Below, piece by piece: positions 17,705-26,516 of a DNA stretch of 64,000 bases. Numbering within the stretch: position 1 is the stretch's first letter; the number at the start of each line of letters is the position of its first letter. A program made the translations under genes and the position numbers. Source of the DNA: Thalassovita sp. (GTDB lineage: Bacteria; Pseudomonadota; Alphaproteobacteria; Rhodobacterales; Rhodobacteraceae); contig CP051233.1 in NCBI GenBank assembly GCA_017792425.1, positions 213,457-277,456 on the forward strand. The letters run 5' to 3'. The notes beneath the pieces are model-generated. The model searched no databases, was not told where the DNA came from, and was given only the letters and a program-made list of their open reading frames with translations.

Positions 17705-18337
17705 TTACCGCGCATCCAGAAAACACTGGATGTTGTCAGCCAGTGCCTCGGGGGTGACGTCACGGCGAAAGAACTCGATAAAACCCTCTTCGGGGAACAC
17801 CAGATAGGAAAAGGTGGAATGGTCAACGAGGTAGTAGTCCTCGTCCCCTGCCTCCGGCTCCTGTTTCTTGAAATAAGTCCGGTAGGCCTGGCTGGCCACC
17901 TTTACCTGTTCTTCGGTTCCGGTCAAACCCAACATCCGCGGGTGCAAGTGATCCGTGAAATCCGCCATCGTTTCAGGCGTGTCGCGCGCGGGATCAATGG
18001 AAATGAACACGGGCTTTACGATCTTGCCGCGGTTTTCCAGGATTTCGATGGCTTCAGCATTGCGCGCATTGTCCAACGGGCACACATCCGGGCAAAAAGT
18101 ATACCCGAAATACAGCAGCGAGGGCTGGTCGATAACCTCTTTGTCGGTGACAGTTTTTCCCGTCTCGTCAACCAGAGTAAAGGATCCCCCGATCTGAGAG
18201 GCCCCCCCGGCAACAGCGCTGATGCGGCACTCCGCGTATTTGTCGCCGCCGACAGACCCGGTGGTCACATAATATGTAGTGCCGAGCAAAGCGATAACGG
18301 CAACGGCCGAAGTCGCGGCGATCAGAGTACGGGACAT
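17705..18337 (-). CDS. senC: SCO1/SenC/PrrC family copper protein
   Basis: 210-residue periplasmic, membrane-anchored thioredoxin-fold protein involved in copper delivery to cytochrome c oxidase and in signalling to RegB. An N-terminal helix (about 5-27) anchors it. The copper ligands are visible: Cys-Pro-Asp-Val-Cys in YFGYTFCPDVCPLD and a His in YYLVDHSTFSYLV. It is upstream of regA and divergent from regB (88-base intergenic region). Confidence 0.95.
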   Translation of the reverse strand: MSRTLIAATSAVAVIALLGTTYYVTTGSVGGDKYAECRISAVAGGASQIGGSFTLVDETGKTVTDKEVIDQPSLLYFGYTFCPDVCPLDNARNAEAIEILENRGKIVKPVFISIDPARDTPETMADFTDHLHPRMLGLTGTEEQVKVASQAYRTYFKKQEPEAGDEDYYLVDHSTFSYLVFPEEGFIEFFRRDVTPEALADNIQCFLDAR

Positions 18338-18425
18338 GGGAATTCCTTTCCGGGATCATCATTGATCTGTCGTCCATGCATATTTAACACTGAACCGACA
18401 GTTTCAACGGGACGAAGCGGCGCAG

Positions 18426-19823
18426 ATGAATCAGACCAACCTGGGGGTGACAAAGGGCCGCGACCGCGGCAACTGGATCCGGCTGCGGACAATCACCCTG
18501 TTGCGCTGGGTCGCCATCTTCGGCCAGCTGACGGCATTGCTGGTCGCCTATCAGGTACTGGGCCTGCAGCTGGAATACGGCCTGTGCCTGCTGGTGGTCA
18601 GCGTGTCCGTCGTCGGCAACCTGGTGGCGATGTTCATCTTTCCAGAAAGCAAACGCCTGACAGAAACCGAAAACCTGTTGATGGTGCTGTTCGATCTACT
18701 GCAACTTAGCCTGCTTTTGTATCTCACCGGCGGTCTGCACAATCCGTTCTCTGTCCTGATCCTGGGTCCGGTTACCGTTTCGGCCGCGGTTCTGAATCTG
18801 CGGACAACTGTATTCATAGGAATCACCGCGATACTGGCCGTGACCCTGCTGGCGGAATTTCACCTGCCATTGCGGACAGAACAGTATTTTGTCCTACGCA
18901 TCCCAGAGATTTTTGTTTTTGGAAACTGGATAGCCATCGTGATCGCAGTGCTGTTCCTTAGCATCTATTCGCGCCGAATGACGGTAGAGATGCTTTCGAT
19001 GTCGGACGCGTTGCAAGCAACCTATATGGCACTGGCACGAGAACAGAAGCTGACAGACATCGGCGGAATCGTTGCCGCCGCAGCGCACGAACTGGGCACA
19101 CCTCTGGCCACGATCAAGCTGACCAGCGCCGAATTGATCGAGGAACTGGACGACCGCCCAGACCTGCAGGAAGACGCGCGGTTGATCCGGGATCAGGCAG
19201 ACCGGTGCCGGGATATCATGCGATCAATGGGGCGGGCCGGAAAGGATGACCTGCATATGCGGCAGGCCCCGCTGAGCACCGTAATCCAAGAAGCGGCGGA
19301 ACCGCATATGGAACGGGGCAAGGCCATTACGCTGATGGATTTCCCAGACGGTCTGGACCCAAAGGATCAACCCAGTATCCTGCGTCGGCCAGAGATCATT
19401 CACGGCCTTCGCAACCTGATCCAGAACGGCGTGGACTTTGCCAATGCGAATGTCTGGATCGAAGCGGATTGGACCGAGGAAACCATTCAGGTGAGGATCA
19501 TGGACGATGGCGCGGGCTACCCCGCACATATGATTGGCCGGATTGGCGACCCGTTCATGCGCCGCCGCCGCACCCGCGCTGAACGTGCGCAACGCCCCGA
19601 ATACGAAGGCATGGGCCTTGGTCTGTTCATTGCAAAAACCTTGCTGGAAAGATCCGGTGCCGAGTTGAGTTTTGCCAACGGCAGCGATCCGGGGTCTTAT
19701 GTGCGTCAGGATGAACAGCGCATCGGAGCAATCGTCGAAGTGGCCTGGCCCCGCGCCAAGATTGATGCGACGATGGGGGAAAACAGAACCAGTTTCGGAG
19801 AAAACCAACCCTTGGCAATCTGA
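18426..19823 (+). CDS. regB: Redox sensor histidine kinase RegB/PrrB
   Basis: 465-residue membrane kinase with about six helices in the first 180 residues. The ubiquinone-sensing redox box GGLHNPFSVLILGP is intact (103-116). The H-box AAAHELGTPLATIKL gives His221, and Cys261 in QADRCRDIM corresponds to the redox-active Cys of R. capsulatus RegB. N-box NLIQNGVDFAN and G-box MGLGLFIAKTLLERSGA follow. Its partner is RegA at 17072-17623. Confidence 0.97.
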   Translation: MNQTNLGVTKGRDRGNWIRLRTITLLRWVAIFGQLTALLVAYQVLGLQLEYGLCLLVVSVSVVGNLVAMFIFPESKRLTETENLLMVLFDLLQLSLLLYLTGGLHNPFSVLILGPVTVSAAVLNLRTTVFIGITAILAVTLLAEFHLPLRTEQYFVLRIPEIFVFGNWIAIVIAVLFLSIYSRRMTVEMLSMSDALQATYMALAREQKLTDIGGIVAAAAHELGTPLATIKLTSAELIEELDDRPDLQEDARLIRDQADRCRDIMRSMGRAGKDDLHMRQAPLSTVIQEAAEPHMERGKAITLMDFPDGLDPKDQPSILRRPEIIHGLRNLIQNGVDFANANVWIEADWTEETIQVRIMDDGAGYPAHMIGRIGDPFMRRRRTRAERAQRPEYEGMGLGLFIAKTLLERSGAELSFANGSDPGSYVRQDEQRIGAIVEVAWPRAKIDATMGENRTSFGENQPLAI

Positions 19824-19835
19824 ACGCAGCTCGTG

Positions 19836-19850
19836 TTAACGAATTGTTAA
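19836..19850. promoter_or_regulatory. CtrA-type box TTAA-N7-TTAA upstream of the divL-like gene
   Basis: TTAACGAATTGTTAA is a full match to the CtrA consensus (two TTAA half-sites seven bases apart), followed by CCAT as in the extended TTAACCAT form. It lies 46 bases upstream of the divL-like start codon, where a promoter is expected. Seen directly; binding is inferred. Confidence 0.7.
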
Positions 19851-19895
19851 CCATCTATAGCACTACTTATACGAGTGTCTTGCAGAGGAAAAAAG

Positions 19896-21407
19896 ATGCT
19901 CGGACTGGCGGCCATTATCCTGTCTTCCATCATTTCTGCATCTGCCGCCGGGGCGGCCACGATCTATTTGTTGCGTCACAAACACATCGAACCGGGGGGT
20001 AGGGCGTTTGGAGACCGTGATGCCTATTTCCTGTTTCGCGGTACGGAATTGCAGAACGCCTCGGGCGAAGCCGAATGGCTGCTCGAAACGAGTGAATGCA
20101 GTGGCCCAGACTGGACCCGCCTGCGGGGGCTGCTGGCCAACCGCTTCAAGGATTTCCCGGCACATCCCGAACAACTGGACAGTGATATCGTCAAGTTCGC
20201 TGCTATGGATGAAGACGACTTGGCCGAACTGCTTCTGGAGCGAATGGGCGATCTGACCCGAGTTTCCCTATTCCAAGCTGCGCCCCCCCCGCAATCGTGC
20301 GATATACAGAACGGGACCGGCAACCGCAGAAAGCTGGAGATCCTGGAAAGCGCAATGGACGCCAGCCCCTATCCGGTCTGGAGTACTGATGAGAATGAAG
20401 CGATCACCTGGGCCAACCGTGCTTATAACTTCCTAGCCAAAAACATTGAAACACAAGAAAAGCCCGGTCTTCCAACGCTTTTTCCGACACAACACTCTAC
20501 TCCTCCTGCGGCGCCGCGCACCCGCATGTCGCTGACCCTGAAGGAAAGCCAAAGCAACATCTGGTTCGACGTAACCACGGTGGAAACCCCGGCGGGGCGC
20601 ATGAACTATGCCACCGATATCAATGCAGTCGTTCAGGCAGAGATTGCGCAGCGGAATTTCGTCCAGACGCTGACCAAGACCTTTGCACAGCTTTCCACCG
20701 GTTTGGCGATCTTTGACAGGAAACGTCAGTTGGCGCTTTTCAACCCGGCACTGATTGATTTGCTGGGGCTTTCTCCTGAATACCTGAGCGCCCGACCAAC
20801 GTTGCTGAGCTTTTTTGACAATCTGCGCGACCACCAGATCATGCCAGAACCCAAGAACTATCGGTCATGGCGCGAAAGTATGGCGGAACTTGTCAATGCC
20901 GCATCAGCGGGGAGCTACCTTGAAACATGGAGCCTGCCATCCGGGTTGACCTACCGCGTAAGTGGTCGGCCTCATCCTGACGGGGCGATTGCATTTCTGT
21001 TCGAAGATATCAGCTCCGAAGTGTCCCTGACGCGGTTGTTTCGGGCTCAGTTGGATGTATTGCAGTCCGTGGTGGACAGGGTTCCGCAGGCACTGGCCGT
21101 ATTCAGCCCTTCCGGCGTCATGACCTTTGCCAACACGGCATACCAAGAGCTGTGGGAGTGCGATCCTGACAGCAGCTTTGGTGATCTGACCTTTGATGAC
21201 GCAAAAAGCAGTTGGCGCGCGATGTGTGACAGGTCGGATGGCTTGGCTGCGATCCAGCCCCATTCAACGGCCCATACGGAACTGCGCCTAGTGTCGGGCC
21301 GCAAGGTTACATGCCAAGTACAGATGGTCGCGGGCGGCGGCTTCGTGGTATTTTTTCAGCAGATGACAGGCGCAACCATCGTGCCCACGCTGGAAGGGAT
21401 TGCGTGA
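19896..21407 (+). CDS. DivL-like PAS-domain protein without kinase domain
   Basis: 503-residue protein with one N-terminal membrane helix (about 1-27) and three PAS-like regions: about 150-200 (ILESAMDASPYPVWSTD), 255-370 (FAQLSTGLAIFDRKRQ) and 385-500 (LQSVVDRVPQALAVFSPSG). It has no H-box or ATPase domain, unlike Caulobacter DivL. Kinase-less DivL proteins acting on the CckA-ChpT-CtrA relay are known in Rhodobacter capsulatus, and the neighbour tsaE matches the divL context in other alphaproteobacteria, so I call it DivL-like. GAGGAAAA precedes the ATG, and a CtrA box is upstream. Confidence 0.78.
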   Translation: MLGLAAIILSSIISASAAGAATIYLLRHKHIEPGGRAFGDRDAYFLFRGTELQNASGEAEWLLETSECSGPDWTRLRGLLANRFKDFPAHPEQLDSDIVKFAAMDEDDLAELLLERMGDLTRVSLFQAAPPPQSCDIQNGTGNRRKLEILESAMDASPYPVWSTDENEAITWANRAYNFLAKNIETQEKPGLPTLFPTQHSTPPAAPRTRMSLTLKESQSNIWFDVTTVETPAGRMNYATDINAVVQAEIAQRNFVQTLTKTFAQLSTGLAIFDRKRQLALFNPALIDLLGLSPEYLSARPTLLSFFDNLRDHQIMPEPKNYRSWRESMAELVNAASAGSYLETWSLPSGLTYRVSGRPHPDGAIAFLFEDISSEVSLTRLFRAQLDVLQSVVDRVPQALAVFSPSGVMTFANTAYQELWECDPDSSFGDLTFDDAKSSWRAMCDRSDGLAAIQPHSTAHTELRLVSGRKVTCQVQMVAGGGFVVFFQQMTGATIVPTLEGIA

Positions 21408-21447
21408 ACCGTCTTGCGGGTGCCGCGCGGTTGGGTAATCTCGCGAC

Positions 21448-21912
21448 ATGCCCGACCTGCATTTCGAAACCCGGTTTTCAAACCCAGCAGAAACAACTGC
21501 ATTCGCCGTAGCCTTGGGGCAACGGCTGCACGCGGGTGACGTTATCCTGCTGGAAGGGGACATTGGCGCGGGAAAAACCCATTTTGCGCGCGGCATGATT
21601 CAATCTCTGCTTTCAGAACCAGAGGACGTTCCTTCGCCCACGTTTACGCTGGTACAGGTGTACGACGGCCCCGAGTGTGAAATCTGGCATGCTGATCTGT
21701 ACCGGCTGACCGACCCCAACGAGGCAATCGAGCTAGGCCTTGAAGAAGCGTTTCAATCCGCGATCTGCCTTGTGGAATGGCCAGAGCGGCTGGCGACCCT
21801 GGTGCCGGCCGATGCGCTGACGCTTAGCTTTGCCGTTCAGCCAGATGATACCCGCATAATGACCGCCAAAGGCACCAGCAAATGGGAACGGCGGTTAAGA
21901 GGATTGAAATGA
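21448..21912 (+). CDS. tsaE: tRNA threonylcarbamoyladenosine biosynthesis ATPase TsaE
   Basis: 154-residue P-loop ATPase of the t6A machinery, partner of TsaB and TsaD. Walker A LLEGDIGAGKTHFARGM, switch region SPTFTLVQVY and HADLYRL, and EWPERLATLVP are characteristic. Its last four bases (ATGA) contain the start of the next gene, so the two are coupled. It follows the DivL-like gene by 40 bases. Confidence 0.95.
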   Translation: MPDLHFETRFSNPAETTAFAVALGQRLHAGDVILLEGDIGAGKTHFARGMIQSLLSEPEDVPSPTFTLVQVYDGPECEIWHADLYRLTDPNEAIELGLEEAFQSAICLVEWPERLATLVPADALTLSFAVQPDDTRIMTAKGTSKWERRLRGLK

Positions 21913-22922
21913 CAGACCGAACAACCTTGATCGACCGGTTCATCGCCGGCACCGATTGGGCAGAAGCCAAGCGGACAAACCTGGCTGGTGACGCGTCGAA
22001 CCGTCGATATGAACGCCTTTTCATGGCGAACCAGACGGCCGTCCTGATGGATGCCCCACCCGAAAAGGGTGAAGACATACGCCCGTTCCTGCGGATCGCC
22101 CGGTTTCTTTCAGGTATCGGGTTGAGTGCGCCCGCCATTCTGGCCGAGGATCCGAGGAACGGGTTCCTTTTGCTGGAGGATCTGGGCGACGACTTGTTCG
22201 CGCGCGTCGCGAAAGATCGGCCTGAAATGGAGTATCCTTTGTACGAGGCGGCGACCGATACGCTTGTTGAGTTGCACAAGGTGCAACCGCCTGAGTTGCC
22301 GGCGTACTCTCCCGAGTTCATGACGGAGATGGCGGCATTGGCCTGGGACTGGTACCTGCGTGGCGTGACCGGAGTGGACGCCATGGCGCGTTCACAATTC
22401 ACAGCCGCCTTCTTGCCGATCCTGCAGGAATATGCCGCTGACCAGACTGTACTGATCCAAAGAGATTTCCATGCAGAAAACCTGCTGTGGCTGCCTGATC
22501 GGAACGGTATAAAACGGGTTGGGTTGCTGGATTTTCAAGATGCGCGGACGGGCCACCCCGCCTATGATCTGGTTTCCTTGCTGAAAGACGCCCGGCGTGA
22601 GGTGCCCGACAATCTGGAGCGGGAGATGATCACCCGCTACGTTCAGGTCACGGGCGCAAACCGATATGCTTTCGAGGCGGCGTACCAGGTATTGGGCGTG
22701 CAGCGGAACCTGCGCATTCTGGGCGTATTCGCGCGGCTTTCGATGCACTTCAACAAGCCGCATTATGTGGACTTGATCCCAAGGGTCTGGGATCATTTGC
22801 TAAACGGTTTGTCACATCCTGCGCTGACCCCGGTTTCTGGTCTGGTCCAACGATTGCCAGCACCCGATCACCGCGCCCTGCAACGATTGAAGGACCAGGC
22901 CGGATGCATCCCGACGCTGTAA
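21909..22922 (+). CDS. amgK: Anomeric MurNAc/GlcNAc kinase AmgK
   Basis: 337-residue kinase of the aminoglycoside phosphotransferase fold. FDGDASNRR-like LAGDASNRRYERLF at the N-terminus, the catalytic loop QRDFHAENLLWL and DFQDARTGHPAYDL are the AmgK signature. With MurU (next gene, 19-base overlap) it salvages N-acetylmuramate to UDP-MurNAc, bypassing de novo synthesis and conferring fosfomycin tolerance in species that have it. The start at 21909 uses the ATGA overlap with tsaE; an upstream in-frame ATG is less likely. Confidence 0.92.
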   Translation: MTDRTTLIDRFIAGTDWAEAKRTNLAGDASNRRYERLFMANQTAVLMDAPPEKGEDIRPFLRIARFLSGIGLSAPAILAEDPRNGFLLLEDLGDDLFARVAKDRPEMEYPLYEAATDTLVELHKVQPPELPAYSPEFMTEMAALAWDWYLRGVTGVDAMARSQFTAAFLPILQEYAADQTVLIQRDFHAENLLWLPDRNGIKRVGLLDFQDARTGHPAYDLVSLLKDARREVPDNLEREMITRYVQVTGANRYAFEAAYQVLGVQRNLRILGVFARLSMHFNKPHYVDLIPRVWDHLLNGLSHPALTPVSGLVQRLPAPDHRALQRLKDQAGCIPTL

Positions 22923-23590
22923 TGCTGTTCGCCGCGGGGTTTGGCACCCGTATGGGTGCGCTGACGCAATCCTGCCCCAAGCCGATGATCCAAGTTGCGG
23001 GAAAGCCGCTGATCGACCATGCGCTTGGCTTTGTCCATGAAATCCACCCGCGTCAGATTGTCGTGAACCTGCATTACCTGCCACAGATGATACGCGACCA
23101 TTTGACGGATCAGCCCATAGAGTTTTCCGAAGAAAGCAATCGCATACTTGAAACCGGCGGCGGGCTGAAGGCGGCGTTGCCACTGTTGGGAAATGGGCCG
23201 GTTTTTACAATGAACACGGATGCCGTTTGGAAAGGGCCGAATCCGCTGGCACTGCTGCAAGAGGCGTGGAAGCCCGCAGTCATGGATGCGTTGTTGCTGT
23301 GCATTCCAAGGCACCGGGCGATCGGCCACAGTGGACAGGGTGATTTTATTCCTGGGCCGAACGGAGTTCTGACCCGTGGTCCCGGGCATGTCTTTTCCGG
23401 CGTTCAGATCCTCAAAACAGATCTGTTGGCGGGCATCACGGAAGAAGTGTTTTCCCTGAACCTGCTTTGGGACCGTATGTTGCAAGATGAAAGGCTGTAC
23501 GGGGTCAACTACCCGGGCGACTGGTGTGATGTCGGGCGGCCGGAAGGAATTGCCCTGGCCGAAGAAATGATTGGGTTCCAGCATGTTTGA
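22904..23590 (+). CDS. murU: N-acetylmuramate-1-phosphate uridylyltransferase MurU
   Basis: 228-residue nucleotidyltransferase. LFAAGFGTRMG is the nucleotide-binding loop, PKPMIQVAGKPLIDHAL the substrate-binding segment, and NTDAVW the metal-binding Asp. It converts MurNAc-1-phosphate (from AmgK) to UDP-MurNAc. It overlaps amgK upstream and addB downstream (8 bases), so all are read from one transcript. Confidence 0.92.
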   Translation: MHPDAVMLFAAGFGTRMGALTQSCPKPMIQVAGKPLIDHALGFVHEIHPRQIVVNLHYLPQMIRDHLTDQPIEFSEESNRILETGGGLKAALPLLGNGPVFTMNTDAVWKGPNPLALLQEAWKPAVMDALLLCIPRHRAIGHSGQGDFIPGPNGVLTRGPGHVFSGVQILKTDLLAGITEEVFSLNLLWDRMLQDERLYGVNYPGDWCDVGRPEGIALAEEMIGFQHV

Positions 23591-26516
23591 GCCCACCAAG
23601 GCACCGCGTGTGTTCGGCATCCCGCTGGGCGTTGATTTTCCGTTCGCTCTGGTTGCCGGATTGCGCGCGCGCCACCAAGACAGGCCGCCCGAACAATTGG
23701 CCAAGGTCCAACTGGTGCTGAACACCCAGCGGATGAAACGCCGCATCCGGGATCTGTTCGATTCTGGCCCTGCGCTGCTGCTGCCCCGGCTTCAACTGGT
23801 CACAGACCTGTCACTGGGGGCTGGCCTTCCGCATATCTCGCCCGCCGTTCCGTCACTTCGCCGCCGGTTGGAGATTACCCAGCTCGTTTCGCTTTTGCTG
23901 GAACGAGAACCTGATCTGGCGCCCCGGTCGTCGCTTTACGATCTGGCCGACAGTCTGGCCGCGCTGTTGGAAGAGATGCATGGCGAAGATGTTCCCCCCG
24001 AAGTGATCCAATCGCTGGACGTCAGCGATGAATCCGGTCACTGGAAACGGTCGCTGAAATTTCTGGAAATCGTTCAGCACTATTTCGTCGGTTCAACCGA
24101 AGCGCCGGACAAGGAATCCCGTCAGCGGATGGTGATCCGCGCCCTTGCGGAAATATGGGAAACAGCCCCTCCGGAACACCCGGTTGTCATCGCGGGTTCT
24201 ACCGGGTCGCGCGGAACAACGTTGCAGCTGATGCAGGCGATAAGCAAGCTGCCGCAGGGCGCGATCGTTCTGCCCGGTTTCGATTTCGACATGCCTAACC
24301 AGACTTGGAAGGACTTGGCGAACCCGCTTACATCAGAGGATCACCCACAATACCGATTCCGCAAATTGATGGATTTACTGGGCGTTGATCCCAAGGATGT
24401 TCAACCCTGGGGTTCCGATCGTCCTGCCTGCCCTGAACGGAATGCGCTGATCTCTTTGGCGCTGCGGCCGGCACCCGTGACGGACCGCTGGCTAACCGAA
24501 GGCCCGCATTTGCCTGATCTGTCCCGCGCCATGAAAAACGTCACACTGATCGAGGCTTCGTCACCGAGGGAAGAGGCTCTGGCGATTGCAATGCGGTTGC
24601 GGCAGGCCGCCGAAGAGGGGACCACAGCGGCACTGATCACCCCGGACAGGATGCTGACCCGCCAGGTTTCGGCCGCGCTGATGCGCTGGAACATCATAGC
24701 GGACGACAGCGCCGGCACGCCCCTTCAACTGTCCCCGCCGGGGCGGTTCCTGCGGCATGTTTCGGCACTGTTTCACCAGAAACTCACGTCAGAGTCTTTG
24801 TTGACGCTGCTTTTTCATCCCCTGACCCATTCGGCGGGCGGGCGCGGTAACCACCTGTTGTTGTCGCGTGAACTGGAACTGCATATCCGCCGCAAGGGTC
24901 TGCCCTTTCCAGACGCTGAAAGCCTGCTCGCCTTCGCCGCCAGCCGGAATGCCGAAGCTTGGGGCGCATGGCTGGTGTCCAGCTTCCTGGGCCACGATAC
25001 AAAGGTTAAATCGCTTGCTGACTGGTTGACACAGCACCTGGATCTGGCCGGACACATCGCTACCGGATCGGTCCCCAAGCGAGAGTCCGAACTGTGGCAA
25101 GAAGATGCAGGGCGCAGGGCCCGTGCGACTGTTGATGACCTTATTCACGAGGCCCGGTACGGCGGTCAGATGTCGGCGCAGGACTATGCCGATCTGTTCG
25201 GGGCAGTCCTGTCCCGCCAAGAGGTGCGTAACCCGGATACACCGCATCCAAATATCCTGATCTGGGGTACGCTGGAAGCGCGGGTTCAGGGTGCTGACCT
25301 GTTGATCCTGGCCGGACTGAACGAAGGCAGCTGGCCGGAATCCCCAACGCCCGATCCGTGGCTGAATCGGCAGATGCGGCTGAAGTCCGGCCTACTGCTG
25401 CCCGAAAGACGCATTGGCCTGTCGGCCCACGATTTTCAGCAAGCCGCCGCCGCGCCAGAGGTCTGGCTGACCCGGTCCATCAGGTCTGACGATGCGGAAA
25501 CCGTTGCATCGCGTTGGCTGAACCGGATCACCAACCTGCTAAACGGATTGCCGGAACAGGGTGGGCGGACTGCGCTTGATGATGCCAAACACCGGGGCGC
25601 CGCGTGGTTGACCATGGCAAAGTCGCTGGAGGCACCGGGAGCAACGGCGTCCGCACCACGACCATCACCATGTCCGCCCGCTTCGGCCCGTCCACTGGAA
25701 CTGTCGGTGACTGAAATCGCAAAGCTGATCCGTGATCCCTATTCGATCTATGCCCGGCGCGTCCTGCGGCTTCGTCCCTTGGATCCGCTGATGAAAGCGC
25801 CGGATGCAATGCTGCGCGGCACCGTGGTGCACAAGGTTTTCGAAAGGTTCATCCAGCACACCAAGGACAAGCCGGACGAAATCATGGCTTACCGGCTGAA
25901 CCAGATCGCCAAGGATACTTTGGCGGAAACGGTGCCTTGGCCGGAAATCCGCAGCCTTTGGGCCGCCCGAATTGATCGGGTTTCGGATTGGTTTGTCCAA
26001 GGCGAAGTCACCCGACGCCAGTCCAGCCATCCCGCACATCTGGAAGTTTCAGGAAGCACCATGATCGGCAGGCTTGGCTTCACCCTGAAAGCCAAGGCGG
26101 ACCGGATAGATCTGGACCCATCGGGGCGAGCGTTCATCTATGACTACAAAACATCGAACCCGCCCAGCAAGCAACAGCAGCGTGAGTTCGACAAACAACT
26201 GTTGCTGGAGGCTGCGATGGTCGAACAGGGCGGGTTCACAGGGCTAGGGCCGATGTCCGTAGCGGCGGCTACCTACATCGGACTTGGCACTTCTCCGAAA
26301 GAGGAAAGCGCGCCACTGGAAGAAGAGCCGGTTGCGGTGGTGTGGTCACGCTTTGAGGAACTGATTTCCGCCTACCTGTCACCCGAGATCGGATTCACCG
26401 CCCGGCGGGCGATGTTCCGGGAACAAGATGTATCAGACTATGATCCACTGTCACGATTTGGCGAATGGGATTTGACGGTTCCACCAGAAAAGCAGGAGGT
26501 GGGCCATGAGGAATGA
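23583..26516 (+). CDS. addB: AddB subunit of the AddAB double-strand-break repair helicase-nuclease
   Basis: 977 residues. AddB processes double-strand ends with AddA and recognises recombination hotspots. The N-terminal half is a degenerate helicase fold; the C-terminus carries SVTEIAKLIRDPYSIYARR and a RecB-type nuclease core with IYDYKTSNPPSKQQ. The ATG at 23583 is chosen over the earlier TTG; it lies inside the murU end. Alphaproteobacterial AddB lacks the four-cysteine iron-sulfur cluster of Firmicutes, and none is evident here. Confidence 0.95.
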   Translation: MFEPTKAPRVFGIPLGVDFPFALVAGLRARHQDRPPEQLAKVQLVLNTQRMKRRIRDLFDSGPALLLPRLQLVTDLSLGAGLPHISPAVPSLRRRLEITQLVSLLLEREPDLAPRSSLYDLADSLAALLEEMHGEDVPPEVIQSLDVSDESGHWKRSLKFLEIVQHYFVGSTEAPDKESRQRMVIRALAEIWETAPPEHPVVIAGSTGSRGTTLQLMQAISKLPQGAIVLPGFDFDMPNQTWKDLANPLTSEDHPQYRFRKLMDLLGVDPKDVQPWGSDRPACPERNALISLALRPAPVTDRWLTEGPHLPDLSRAMKNVTLIEASSPREEALAIAMRLRQAAEEGTTAALITPDRMLTRQVSAALMRWNIIADDSAGTPLQLSPPGRFLRHVSALFHQKLTSESLLTLLFHPLTHSAGGRGNHLLLSRELELHIRRKGLPFPDAESLLAFAASRNAEAWGAWLVSSFLGHDTKVKSLADWLTQHLDLAGHIATGSVPKRESELWQEDAGRRARATVDDLIHEARYGGQMSAQDYADLFGAVLSRQEVRNPDTPHPNILIWGTLEARVQGADLLILAGLNEGSWPESPTPDPWLNRQMRLKSGLLLPERRIGLSAHDFQQAAAAPEVWLTRSIRSDDAETVASRWLNRITNLLNGLPEQGGRTALDDAKHRGAAWLTMAKSLEAPGATASAPRPSPCPPASARPLELSVTEIAKLIRDPYSIYARRVLRLRPLDPLMKAPDAMLRGTVVHKVFERFIQHTKDKPDEIMAYRLNQIAKDTLAETVPWPEIRSLWAARIDRVSDWFVQGEVTRRQSSHPAHLEVSGSTMIGRLGFTLKAKADRIDLDPSGRAFIYDYKTSNPPSKQQQREFDKQLLLEAAMVEQGGFTGLGPMSVAAATYIGLGTSPKEESAPLEEEPVAVVWSRFEELISAYLSPEIGFTARRAMFREQDVSDYDPLSRFGEWDLTVPPEKQEVGHEE

